From Viscum album (taxonomy: Eukaryota > Streptophyta > Magnoliopsida > Santalales > Viscaceae): 64,000 nt of DNA. A program made the translations under genes and the position numbers. This document shows positions 1-11,817 of this stretch, piece after piece. The notes under the pieces were generated by a model. It had not been told where the DNA came from, ran no database searches, and saw only the letters and a list, made by a program, of their open reading frames with translations. Positions within the stretch are counted from its first letter, which is position 1. Each line of letters starts with the position of its first letter. The stretch is taken from contig OY728159.1 in assembly GCA_963277665.1 (NCBI GenBank), forward strand, positions 1,024,629,343 through 1,024,693,342, in the 5' to 3' direction.

Positions 1-2
1 GT

Positions 3-1550
3 CATCAAGTGGTTTCTAAAGGGAGTAAGAAGGCATCTAAGAAAAAGATCCGCCCAGCACAGTCAGGAGATCAAAGGCCAATCTGCAACAAGGCCTTGCT
101 CGATGCTGGAGTTCTTGAATCCCTCAGACATTTATCTGTCGGAATTCAAGATTCTACTCCCTCAGTTCCCAATAACGGGAACATTAATTCTGAAGGTCTT
201 CAACAGACACTTCCTCATGAAGACTTGCTTCATGAAAATTCGGTCAATATTGAAGTTTCTTCTTCAGATGAGAGCCACAGGAACCCTCTGTGTGGTCAGA
301 AGGCCAAGGAGAAAGAGATTTTATCTTTTGCTGTAACCCATCATGACGGTCCTCCTCATAGTGATGAACTTCGCTGCGAAAGTCCTCTCTGCAGTAGTGA
401 TTCACGTTGTCTCGAAAATTCTTCAGAAGGCAATGTAGTGACAAGAAAGCCCTCCTATCTCGAGGCACTTGCAAACGTAAAACCAGTCATGTCTGATGCT
501 TTACTATCGGCAGGTGAAACTCTTTCTCCATCAGAAGATAGCCTGGGGTTCAGGTTATTCTCCAAACCATCCCTGGGTCATTCATCTTCCAGCATGAATA
601 GTGATTTCTCTACCAATCTTGTTGAATCCGATGAAGCAACAAGGAAACACCAACTCTGGTCCAAACAGGTAGAAGAATCTTCATTTAATGATAAAGAGGA
701 AATGCTGAACATGAGGAAAAAACTGGTAAAAGGTGAAGTACCAGTCATGTTTTGGCCTTTGGCTGATTCCCAGTACGACATTCCAAAGATGTTGACAGAT
801 GATGGAATCCATGATATTCGTCTCAACATATGGAAAACTCTTTGTCAATTAAAGAAGAAGGTATTATCTTACGATGAATATGAAAATCATCTTAAGATAA
901 TAGAAGGGTTACAACGCCAGATTGATTTGGCATCTCTATCAGTCTCTCGGTATCCGAAGGCTGAAAAGCAATAGAGAACCCTTCAACGTTCATGCCTTGG
1001 CGCACTAAGAAGATTGCGTCAGTTAATTGTCAGTGCTCCATCTGATGTTCATATCAGAGGATGGGGTGTTCACAGAGCACTACATTTCACAGTGCTTTCC
1101 GGTCAGCAAAGTCCGCCGAAAATGGTCTCATTCAATGTTATTGCCCATGGTCGGCCACAGTCAATGGGCTTTGTTCATAATCAAAAGCTTTCTCAAGAAC
1201 AAGCTTCAACTAGTTCCTCTCAAAATAAAGTATATAGAGAACAGGTTGTTGAATTGCTCCTACATCAAGCAGGCGAGAATATTGCACAAGCCTCTCGTCT
1301 GGAGCAAACACGTCATCAAATGACAGAAGTTTCGGAAATCATACAACGGTCTGTTGAACCAGGTGATAAAAGCGGATACAGGTTAATGCATCCAGCTAAT
1401 TTCCGAACTAAGATTCGCAAAATCAAGAGAGATTTTAAGAAGATCTCAGACATAGCATGTCAAGAGACACCCCAGCTGTCCAGACTGGGGACTTCTCTAA
1501 CCCAACCCTCAGATTCAACGAATGTGATTCGAGGAGTTGAGAGGAAGTAG
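3..1550 (+). pseudogene. Extra 5' ORF upstream of gag in Tat element (partial, two stops)
   Basis: Open from the window edge, in the same frame as gag-pol, with a TAG at 972-974 and another TAG at 1548-1550. The protein is Ser/Glu-rich and hydrophilic in its first 320 residues, then basic, with a predicted helical part (about 834-960) and a Lys/Arg-rich stretch near 1405-1440. Directly after the second stop the frame continues with KSVFSRLG, a short motif I recognise from hypothetical regions of plant Ty3 polyproteins. I do not recognise a catalytic domain. Ogre-like Tat elements often carry an uncharacterised ORF before gag, and this fits by position. The true start is left of the window. 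The first stop sits in an otherwise uninterrupted frame, so it looks like a point mutation. Confidence 0.6.
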
Positions 1551-4500
1551 CAGGAACATCCCCAGTCCACCGGACTGGGGAATTTTTCAAATCTTCAATC
1601 CTTCCCTCAGAGAAAGTCAGTATTCTCTCGATTAGGGAATAAGCCTCAAGAGGAACGAAGAGCCAAGCTGTCAGGAGATTCTCTCCAAGTGACGGTTCTC
1701 CAAGAAATTCCTGAGGGATCAAGTCAACGGAATGCCATGTCTCATCATGGACATAGAAGGAGACAATATCACAGAAATGCTGATAGAAAGGATTCCATGC
1801 AATATGCATCCATATATGTCATCAATGTCGATGCTGCTGATTCACCAGATGAGGCTCAATCAGAGGGATCAGACGAAGAGGTTCCTGCTCAAGAAGTCGC
1901 GCACACAGACCTAAATGAAGAAGGTGTGCGCACACGTAATCAAAGGCTTACCCAAAATATGGGTATTCCTTCAAGTAACCCACTTCCCCCTCTCCGAAAA
2001 GGATCCAATAAGGGGAAAGGAAAGAATCAGGTTACTCCTCACCCTTCCTCTGAAGGAGGTCAATCGCTCTCATTAGAGCAAAGGTTTGCACAACAGGAGG
2101 AAGAAATGAAAGAATTAAGAAGGTTGAATGCAGAACTACTTCAGAATAGTATTCTTCTTAAGAATGCTGAAGTCCGACAGCCGAAGGAATTTGTTGTAAC
2201 TACTGAGATGGATCAAGAATATCCTCCTTTATCAGTACACCCACAGAGGTCTAATCCTACGGGTCAAACGCAACAACGGTTGGCAGCACTACCATCAGTT
2301 GCAGCACCAACCACCACGTCTGTCCAAGCTCCATTCATTGCACCTACCCAAAACCAAGTTCAACCTGACGTTTCTCAAAAGTTAATAACTACTATTGAGT
2401 CATTAACAGATCGGTTAGAAACTATGGAAGGGAAACGAGCGCAAGTTCAACCTGAAAAGAAAGTTTACCCTGAATGGGTAGATTCAATTTCTCCTCCATC
2501 CAGTTTTGGAAACCCTATTTTCCCTACTTTCAATGGATCAGGCGACCCTGAACAACATTTGACGCATTACGTGTCTTGTTGTGATCCTATGATGGGAACT
2601 CCAGAGCAGCAAGAAGCAGTGAAACTCAGATGCTTCGTGCGAACCTTGCAAGGACCAGCTTTTGTCTGGTATACAAGCTTGAAATCCCGGTCAGTCATCG
2701 GATGGGAGGATCTTCGTCAAAAATTCCTTCTTCAGTTTAGCTCAACTTTTCCAAAAATGACAGTTTTCGATCTTACAAACTGTAAGCAAAGGGAGAATGA
2801 AAGAGTCTCTGATTTCATTGCTCGTTGGAAGGGATTAACGTATTCCTTGAGTTTATCACTCCCTCAGGAGGAATTGATGCCAATCTGTGTGGCAAATTTG
2901 CGTGACGAATTACGCACGCCATTGATCCCTGTGAAATACACAGGAGGGTTTCGAGACCTTACTTCAATCACTCAACAGATTGAAGATTCCCTTATACAGG
3001 CTAAGGTTAAATCTCGTGTAATTCCATCATCTCCAGGAAGAAGAATGGGTAAAGCAGAAACTGCTACAGTTATGCTTAAACAGGCACCTGTACCTATTTC
3101 TACTTCAAAACCTTCATCTTCTCGAAGGGCTCCACCTCCTGAACGCCAACAACAAAGGTTTTTTCGTCTAAATGATCAAAAAGATCAACGACAAAAACAA
3201 TTTGAGGATATGAAGAGTAAAACAAACTCTTTCCGAAGTGATCAAGTTCCTGGTTACTTCATTTCAGCTCTGGAAAATAATTTGGTTCAATTACCAGTGC
3301 CGAAGAGGCCAAACAAGGAAGGAGATGAAGACCGTCCCAATTATTGTCCCTTTCATCAAATGTTGGGGCATCCCATCCAGGAATGTTTTGTCTTTAAGGA
3401 CCTCCTGCAAAAGATGTTCGACTTGGGACAAGTCAAATTGAAGGGTTCTTCAGCTCATGTAGCGTGTATTACCGCTACAGATCCAGAGGAAGGAGGCGAG
3501 TGGAAGGAACTCAAAAGCAAAACTGCGAAAAATTATGATGATTGGATGGTCAGAAAGACAATCAATCGGACCCATTCCATTTTGCGAACACAATTGAAGA
3601 ATCCAATTGTGTCTCCTACAAAAGCTGCAGTAAAGACTCCATCAAAAGACAAATCCTCAAAAGGGCAGCTCAATTCAAAGAAGAAAGAGGAATCAGGAGA
3701 AGATGAGTATGTATCAAAGCCTAAATTGTCTTTGACTCTGGCAGATTTCATGCCATCTACTTCAAAGCCACGGGAACCGTCCCACCAAACGGCACAGCCT
3801 AAACAGGCTAACCAGGCAGAGTCTTTATCAGACGAAGAGATAATCTTTGGTTCTGTTAATATGATTCAATTAACAGATTCATATTCCAGTCTTGATGAGC
3901 CTGAATTCCCTATATCAAATAAGGGAACCCGAGGAAGTTCTAGAGGTTCAGGATATAAGGGAAGACGTGGATCTTTCCGAAGCCACTACTCTAATTCTAC
4001 CCCTGCTAGAACTGTATATGCAGCCGAAACTCGTGGTAGAGCCCTTCAGCGAGCTCAAAAAGAACAAGCAAGTTTTTCTGCCAATGGCCAACTCATCTTC
4101 AGCACAGTTATTTTGGAAGACCGATTAAAGGTTCCATCTTCTTTATCTCAGCAAGTAAATGGATCTAATCAGTCTAATTTTCCAAAACCAAGGATGTTGC
4201 CAACTTCAATACAAGATGCATCAGCTTCCAAAGCTTCTGCTTCCAAAGTACCTGCTAAACCGCAAATTCCTATTGGGAAACGCAGACCTCTAGATCAAAA
4301 GTATGATATATTGAAACACTTGGCCCAAGTACCAGCCAAGTTATCAATTTTGGATGCTTTGAATCTGTCAAGAGATCTTCGGGAAGCACTCATCGAAGCT
4401 TTGTCAAGTCCTCAGGAGTTTGAAATTGAAATTGCTGCAGCTGAAATCTATCACATAGAGAATAATCCTGCGGAATGCCATGCAGTGATATCTTTTACTG

Positions 4501-5279
4501 ATAAAGATAAATATGATGTTGTGCATGCACACATAAAACCTTTGTACTTATCTGGAAAAGTCAATGGTATAGATGTTCTAAGAGCTTTCATTGAAAATGG
4601 TTCAGAAGTCAACCTCATGCCCATTCGCACACTTCGTCGATTGGGCCTCACGGAATCTGATTTATCTCCTTCTACCATGATGTTGCAAGGATATGATAAA
4701 AATGAACAAGAACCACTGGGAGAAGTTACGCTCAGAACTCAGTATGGAGATCTTGTTTCCAATTCGGATTTCATGATTGTTGATCAAGACTCATCTTTCA
4801 ATATCTTGCTTGGAAGACCCTGGCTACATCAGCATGCAGATATTCCGTCATCATACCATCAATGTCTCAAATACTGTTTCGATGGTCAAGTTGGAACATT
4901 GTATGGTGATAAGGCCCCGTTCAAGACATGTGAGTCTCAATACATTGAGGCGGAATTTTATCACATGAAGGGAAGAGAAAAATCTACAATGAAGGAAATT
5001 ACCAAAGTTAATGCTCCGTATGGTTTGGAAAAAATTCCAATAAATCCATTTTCACATGTGAGTACAGATTATGTGTTACCTATCAGTCAAATTGACAAAA
5101 TAGGCCCAAATCAAAATACTCTTATGGAAAGATCCATAATGTCAATTAAGGCAATCGAGCCAGACCACATGGGAGAAATTAGTAACTTACCAAGTAGTGA
5201 TGAAAGCATAAGTGGTGACGTTTTCATTTCGTCTGCTGAAATCCAACAAGTCTATACTTCGCTAATCAGGCCAGAATAA
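1551..5279 (+). pseudogene. gag-pro: gag-protease part of Tat polyprotein
   Basis: Structural protein that builds the virus-like particle, plus the maturation protease. Order by nucleotide: acidic N-terminal segment (about 1840-1920), predicted coiled coil (about 2065-2150), Ty3-type gag capsid domain (about 2460-3000, with the WEDLRQKF signature), a knuckle of CHHC type (C-x2-H-x4-H-x4-C, about 3342-3390) replacing the usual CCHC as in Tat elements, basic Ser-rich linkers, then the aspartic protease (about 4530-4830) ending with ILLGRPWLH. The protease active-site position reads ENGS instead of the usual D-x-G-S; the codon is GAA at 4593-4595, so this copy probably lacks protease activity. 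No start is certain: the frame is open across 1551-1689. It ends at a TAA (5277) that breaks the frame before RT. Confidence 0.85.
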
Positions 5280-6944
5280 GTTATAGCAACACCAGAGGTG
5301 AATATTGATGTCGATTCACAATCCATCATCTCCTCTTTATTTCCCAAAGAAGACCCTTTATCGTCAATAGGGTCGGAAATGGAAGCTTCTTCTTCAAAAT
5401 GTGAAAATTTTGACATCTCTTATGATCATGAGAATTTCGTTTTTTCATCTACTTTGCAAGTAGAAACGGAAGAAATAACACATGATGAAGAGGAAGAGGA
5501 AGATCTTAGAGATGCTCTTCCAGCATTTGAAGAGGGTATCTCTACCACTGTGGATGAACTCAGAGAAGTAAATCTGGGTACAGAGAAAGATCCATGCCCC
5601 ACTTTAATTAGTGCGGCCATGACCCTTGAAGAGCAAGAGTTGTATATTTCTTTTTTAAAGCAAAATAAAGATATTTTTTCTTGGAATTATACAGAGATGC
5701 CTGGCCTTGATCCTGATGTTGCCACCCATCATTTGGGTTTTCCAAAAGAACATCGAGGATTCAAGCAAGCCGCGAGAAGAACACACCCAACCTATGCTGC
5801 CAAAATCGAGGCTGAAGTAGATAAGCTTATCAAATCTAACTTTGTCAGAGAAGTTCAATATCCCAAGTGGTTGGCTAATATTGTCCCTGTAAAGAAGAAG
5901 AACGGACAAATTAGGGTTTGCATCGATTTCAGAGATCTTAATCGGTATTGTCCTAAAGATGATTTCACAGTTCCGATTACAGAACTCTTAATTGATACGA
6001 CGGCTGGCTATGAAGTACTTTCTTTCATGGATGGATATTCTGGATATAATCAGATCCAAATGGCCCCAGAAGATGAGGAATATACAGCCTTCAGTGCTCC
6101 TCAAGGTGTGTTTTGTTACCGGGTGATGCCCTTTGGTTTAAAGAATGCAGGTGCAACATATCAACGCGTCATGCATCGTATCTTCAAACCTCTTTTAGGG
6201 AAATTTGTTGAATGCTATGTAGATGATTTGGTGGTTAAATCCAAACAACGTTTTGATCACTTGGCTGATTTGGAAGTCATATTCCACAAGCTTTGGCAAC
6301 ATAATTTGAAGATGTACCCCTTAAAGTGTGCTTTTGGGGTAACCTCAGGAAAATTCCTCGGCTTTGTTGTACGCCATCGTGGTATTGAAGTCGATCCTGA
6401 GAAGACCAAATCAATCCTTGGTATGTCACCTCCTCAAAATTTGAAAGAATTAAGAGGACTTCAAGGACACTTAGCCTACATTCGGCGTTTCATCGCCAAT
6501 TTGGCAGGCAAAAGTTTACCCTTTACCAAATTATTGAAGAAAGGAGTCACTTACCAGTGGACTGAAGAATGTCAAGAAGCATTTGATGTTCTCAAGAAAT
6601 ACCTCTTGAGTCCACCAGTACTCATGCCACCTGTTGAGGGTAGGCCTCTTATCCTCTATGTGACAGCTTTAGAGCGATCATTGGGTGCCTTTCTCTCTCA
6701 AAATAATGATGCTGGGAATGAAAATAGTCTCTACTATCTCAGTAGAACTATGCTTGAAGCAGAAACCCGGTATTCGAGTATTGAAAAGTGCTGCCTAGCA
6801 TTAATCTTTGCAGTTCAGAAACTGAGACACTACCTGCAACATCACGAGGTCCAATTAATATCTCGTAATAATCCACTCAAATTCATCCTTAGTCGTCCAA
6901 TGCTTACAGGACGTCTGGCAAGGTGGGCGGTTATTCTACAGTAG
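5280..6944 (+). pseudogene. pol: Reverse transcriptase and retroviral-type RNase H of Tat element
   Basis: Makes the cDNA copy of the element RNA. The N-terminal part is an acidic linker (about 5460-5600). The RT domain spans about 5790-6400, with VCIDFRDLN, FMDGYSGYNQI and the catalytic YVDD at 6216-6227 all intact. The connection/thumb region and RT-type RNase H follow (about 6440-6940). In that RNase H the usual acidic positions look changed (LYVTALERS where an Asp is usual, SRNNPL where SR-x-D-P is usual), as expected when a second RNase H takes over. The frame ends at TAG 6942-6944 and continues directly into FDIQYVSQKAIKGQALADF; related elements have Gln or Glu here, so the stop is probably one base change. 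Confidence 0.88.
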
Positions 6945-7922
6945 TTCGACATCCAGTATGTGTCTCAAAAGGCAATTAAGGGCCAAGCTCTGGCTGATTT
7001 CCTGGCTGAACATCCTTCAGTGGAAGACACGTATTCAGATATCGAACTCCCTGATGAGGAAGCTTTCTCTATTCAAGAGAGTCCTCAAACATGGGAAATG
7101 TATTTTGATGGTTCTTCTAGAAGTCCAACAGGGAAGAAAATGGAAAATCCTAAATTCAACAAAGTTGGTTTAGGAATTGTGCTCATTTCTCCAGATAAGG
7201 CAGTGTTACCTTATTCCTTTTTGTTGTGGGAAGGTGGTACCAATAATGAAGCTGAATACCAAGCTCTCATTACAGGCTTGGAGTTAGTACTTCAAGCACA
7301 AGTGAATCACTTAAAGGTGAAAGGTGATTCAGACCTGGTAATCAAACAAGTCAATGGGGATTATGCCATCAGAAAAGAAGAATTAATCCCTTTGTATGAT
7401 TACGTCAGAGAGTTAATGTCGGAATTCCCTTCAGAACCGACATTTTCTTATGTCCCAAGATCACAAAATGCTCAAGCTGATGCACTGGCTAATATAGCCA
7501 CAGCTTTAGCAGATCCAAATCGGGACGAGACAACCATCTGTATTGCCTACTGTCGTGCAATTTCACCTTATGTTCAAGTCAGAACAGAGGAAATTAATGA
7601 AATTAGTCCCATTCCTGAACCGTATGGTCATACTATAGTATGGATGTCACCTATCAAGGAATACCTTCAAAATGGAACACTTCCACCTGATAGAGCCGAG
7701 AAAGAACAAATTCGGCGACGTGTGGTCAATTTTACTCTTTATGATGGTCCAAACCACCTCGAGAAAATTCTCTACAAACGTGGTTTTGATGGAGTTCTCT
7801 TCAGATGTATTGATGGTGAAGAGACAATGGCTGTCATAAAAGAAGTGAATGCAGGAGTCTGTGGTGCCCACCAGTCTGGACATAGACTGTCTGATCAAAT
7901 TCGAAGGCTTGGATACTTCTGA
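6945..7922 (+). pseudogene. pol: Archaeal-type RNase H and start of integrase in Tat element
   Basis: Second RNase H, typical of the Tat lineage, which removes the RNA strand of the RNA/DNA hybrid. Active-site motifs are all visible: YFDGSS (Asp at 7107-7109), NNEAEY (Glu near 7254), KGDSDLV, and QNAQADALAN. After a linker, the integrase zinc-binding N-terminus begins (CGAHQSGHR, the two histidines, near 7860-7885). The frame stops at TGA 7920-7922 inside GYF-stop-PSMIQDC. Relatives have Trp here (GYFWP), so a TGG to TGA change is the simple explanation. Same frame as the segments before and after. Confidence 0.88.
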
Positions 7923-8906
7923 CCTTCAATGATACAAGATTGTGTTAATTTCACAAAGAATTTTCATTCATGCCAAGTATATGCCAACTTCATTCATCAA
8001 CCTCCAGAGTTGCTTCATACAGCTAAATACTCATGGCCATTTTCCACATGGGGAATGGATGTGGTGGGACCTTACCCTTCAGCTACGGCCAAGCAGTTTA
8101 AGTACATTCTTACTGCTACTGATTTCTTTTCCAAATGGGCAGAGGCAGTACCTCTCAAAGAAGTCAGTTCTAAATGCATTGTTAGCTTCATCAAGTCTAA
8201 CATCATTACTAGATTTGGTGTCCCTCATACCATATTGACGGACAATGGCACCAACTTCTGTTCTTCTGAGGTAAAGAAATTGTATCAAGAATACAACATT
8301 AAGTCCAACCATTCATCTCGATATCATGCAGCGGCTAATGGCCAGATAGAGGCCTTCAACAAGACTCTTTCAAACATACTGCAAAAGATGGTGGATAAAG
8401 ATAAGAGGTCATGGCCTGATAAACTCTTTCATGCTTTATGGGATTATCGGACTACCACTCGCAATGCAACGCGGTCTACTCCATATTCATTGGTATATGG
8501 AACAGAAGCAGTCTTGCCAATTGAATTTCAATTGCCCTCACTTAGAATAGAAATTTGTGATCAGTTGTCAACAGATGAGCAATCCCAAAAGCGGTTGAAT
8601 GAATTGGAACAGTTAGATGAGAAAAGATTGTGCACTTTGTACCACTTGGAAATCTATCAGAATCAGATAGCACGAGTTTTTAACAAAAAAGTTCGTCTTC
8701 GTTCATTCATTCAGGGAGAATTGGTATTGGTTCTCAGAGCACCAATGATACCAGGAAAGAAGCCTCCCAATCTTGAACCAAAATGGGAAGGACCTTATTC
8801 AATACATAAGGTCTACTCTAATGGAGAGTATTCTATGATCTCAATGGATGGAGAACACATCACGACTCCAACTAATGCCAGATTTCTGAAGAAGTATTTT
8901 GTATAA
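7923..8906 (+). pseudogene. pol: Integrase of Tat element
   Basis: Inserts element cDNA into the genome. The catalytic core has a canonical D,D-35-E: Asp at 8058-8060 (WGMDVVGP), Asp at 8241-8243 (LTDNGTNF), Glu at 8349-8351 (NGQIEAFNK). The C-terminal GPY-like module is present (KWEGPYSIHKV, about 8785-8815). There is no chromodomain, as expected for Tat. The zinc-binding part is damaged: the first Cys of the C-x2-C pair reads Phe (TTT at 7962-7964 in KNFHSCQVY). The frame ends naturally at TAA 8904-8906. Confidence 0.88.
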
Positions 8907-10090
8907 ACACAAAATATTGTTCCCAGAACCAAGACTCTTACAATTGGTTCATACAGCAATGGTCCAGTATGACCTTAAACTGCAACTTCGCCCAACATGA
9001 CGTTAAATTGTGTTACCTTCAATGTCTGAGATGACATTAAACTATATTTTGTCCTAGAAACATGACATTAAACTGTGTGGCACTTTCATCGTCCAGCATG
9101 ACGTTAAACTGTAAAAAGTCCCCAGAACTGATATCCTCATATTGGTTCACCTTAGTCCTAGCTACATGACTTTAAACTGTACAGCACCAGTTCTTCCTTG
9201 CTATATGACGTTAAACTATACAGCAATGGTCCAGTATGACCTTAAACTGCAACTTCGTCCAACATGACGTTAAACTGTGTTACCTTCAATGTACGAGATG
9301 ACATTAAACTATATTTTGTCCTAGCAACATGACATTAAACTGTGTGGAACTTTCATCATCCAGCATGACGTTAAACTGTAAAAAGTCCCCAGAACTGATA
9401 TCCTCATATTGGTTCACCTTAGTCCTAGCTACATGACTTTAAACTGTACAGCACCAGTTCGTCCTTGCTATATGACGTTAAACTATACAACAATGGTCAA
9501 GTATGACCTTAAACTACAACTTCGTCCCACACGACATTAAACTGTGAAAAAGTTCCCTAAACCGTCCAGCATGACCTTAAATTGCATCATCCCTGGTCCA
9601 TGTATATGACCATAAACTATTTGCAAATCCCTTATGTCCAGCAAGACGTTAAACTGTGACGTCCTAAATTACATGACGCTAAACTGTATAAAAGTCCCTC
9701 ACGTCCGGAAAGACGTTAAACTATATAATCTCAAAAGTCCAGTATGACATTAAACTGCACCATTAACGGTCCATGCATATGACCTTAAACTATTCGCACC
9801 TTCATCTGACATGACGTTAAAGTGGTACACTCTTTTGTCCTTACTGCATGACATTAAACTGCACAGTCCCCCTTTCGTCCAATATGACGTTAAACTATTT
9901 TATCCCCATCGTCCTAACTACATGACGCTAAACTATACAGAAAATCCTTGATATGTCCTACATGACATTAAACTGTATTTTGTCTCTGCTACATGACACT
10001 AAACTGTGCAGCACCAATAGTCCTAACTGCAAGACTTTAAACTGCATAGTCCCCTTTTTTTGTCCTACATGACATTAAACTGTACATCGT
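8907..10090 (+). repeat. Short repeats with core ATGACRTTAAACT, including a 267-bp tandem duplication
   Basis: Directly after the integrase stop, about 40 diverged copies of a core close to ATGACRTTAAACTGT, usually preceded by TCC or GTCC and spaced about 20-60 bp. Within them a 267-bp unit is repeated: it begins with CAGCAATGGTCCAG at 8954 and again at 9221, and a third, diverged start is at 9488. Stray copies occur at about 10437, 10896 and 12026. Non-coding tandem repeats between pol and the 3' LTR are known in Ogre-like elements. No ORF of interest. Confidence 0.85.
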
Positions 10091-11130
10091 TAAGGTTGTT
10101 ATTACCTCTTGTTTCTCACACCGAGTATGACTCACGTGAGCTTAGAGCGAACATCAACCATAACACTCCCTTTGGGCCACTAACCATGTGTAAGTCCCAA
10201 CAATATTTTTTATTAGATCATTGTCCACAAGAACGACTTGATCATTGATTCATTCTTTAATTGAACTACACGGACTTTGATCCTTGCCCTCCAGGCTGGG
10301 TATGTAGGCAACCTCCAAGGGTTCAAGCCCAAAAACAATCTCTTCACATCGGTTCACCACAACCTCATATGATGTTAATTTGTGAAACCACCCCTGGAAT
10401 CAATATCTTTACATTGATTCACTTTCGTCCTTGTTAAATGACGTTAAACTATACAACACTTTTGTCCGGTACGACAATAAACTACAAATATTCTTTGATT
10501 TCCTCATTTGAGAAGGAACCATTATTGACATTGATTTTTTCAATCATGGTTTTCATTTTCAAAAGACTACGTGCATACATGGTAATGCCTGAACTTTTTA
10601 TCTCAGGTTAAACCATCATTGCACTAAAGTCTCCTTTCACCCTTCACATGTACGAACCAAATTTGTACAAAGGGTAGTTCTAGAACTACGTGGACTTGAT
10701 TCCCATCCTTATGGGATACGTAGGAACATTCGAGTGTCCCTCGAATCCAGTCCCAAGTCTTTTGGGCCTAACCCCAAATTTCACTTTCAGTCCCTTGGAT
10801 GAAAAGTCCTCATGAAAACACACACTGTGTATTCATTATTATGGTCCGAATTCTATGACCCTAAACTAAGATCACTCATACTTTCATCTTGCACGACGTT
10901 AAACTACATTTCAAGAACTACGTATGGCTTGATTCTCATTCTTATGAGATACGTAGTGAAGTCCAAGTTTCAATTCAGGACCCATCCACAACATGATTAT
11001 GGTTTTCATTGACCTATGTATCTCTATATACATTGGACAATACCCATCTTTATGTGTTATAATCCTAACCTTAAATATTTTCAGATCTTCATAACCCTTT
11101 TCATGACTTCTAGTCACAAAAATGTCAAAC
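10091..11130 (+). other. 3' untranslated region of Tat element with three hairpin motifs
   Basis: Non-coding. It holds a conserved block (ACCTCTTGTTTCTC then ACCGAGTATGACTCACGTGAG, about 10103-10148) that recurs in the 3' LTR at about 18798-18843. It also holds three copies of a hairpin with outer stem CTACGT/ACGTAG or a variant: 10264-10310, 10684-10723 and 10916-10956. The first copy is the most diverged. Inner stems differ in sequence but keep pairing. A fourth copy is in the LTR. Confidence 0.7.
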
Positions 11131-11318
11131 TTCTGAGAATTCTTTTGCCTGACTATGCAGCACGTGCCCATAGGTGGCCTTGCATAAACAGTCCACATAA
11201 CAGACTTGTCAGCCAAAAGATGCTATTTTATTTGACCATGCAGCTAATGCCCATAGGTGGCCCTGCATATTTCAACCCCCTAACGGGTTTTGTTAAATAA
11301 TAGTAACTTCATTCTTGG
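11131..11318 (+). repeat. 188-bp direct repeat, copy 1
   Basis: Almost identical to 11630-11817; the offset is exactly 499 bp at both ends. Each copy itself holds two related blocks with CCCATAGGTGGCC followed by YTGCAT, about 80 bp apart. Lies in the 3' non-coding part of the Tat element. Confidence 0.9.
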
Positions 11319-11629
11319 GAAGAATGCCTCTTTTGTCCTTATTTTTCTTAAACGACAATATGTAGGGATCCGCAAAAAATAGACATCCTTAACATATTTG
11401 TCCCATATCCTTTTTCATGATCTGAAAGTATTCAAGTCCATGGTTTATTCTTCTTCCCTACGTTTGGGTCAGACCTTCGTAGGAGTGATATTCATCCAGT
11501 TCTTCGATATTCTTGTTTGGAAATATCTTCTCCATATTCAAGTACCTCTTTCCATACAACAAACTCTATGCTTTAGAAAATTTGAATCTCCATAAACTTT
11601 CACTGGCTTTTAGCACTAGGAAAGTAAAT
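11319..11629. other. Spacer between the 188-bp repeats
   Basis: AT-rich, no convincing gene or structure seen. Confidence 0.6.
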
Positions 11630-11817
11630 TTCTGGGAGTTCTTTTGCCTGACTATGCAGCACGTGCCCATAGGTGGCCTTGCATAAACAGTCCACATAAC
11701 AGACTTGTCAGCCAAAAGATGCTATTTTATTTGACTATGCAGCCAATGCCCATAGGTGGCCCTGCATATTTCAACCCCCTAACGGGTTTTGTTAAATAAT
11801 AGTAACTTCATTCTTGG
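11630..11817 (+). repeat. 188-bp direct repeat, copy 2
   Basis: Second copy of 11131-11318. The few differences include GACCATGCAGCTA in copy 1 versus GACTATGCAGCCA in copy 2. Confidence 0.9.

Noticed and set aside
1014..1323. Second overlapping frame in the Tat 5' ORF
   Set aside because: Shadow frame; the continuous frame of the element explains the region.
8907..10090. CRISPR-like alternation of repeat and spacer
   Set aside because: Cores vary, spacers vary in length from about 10 to 60 bp, plant context, no cas genes.
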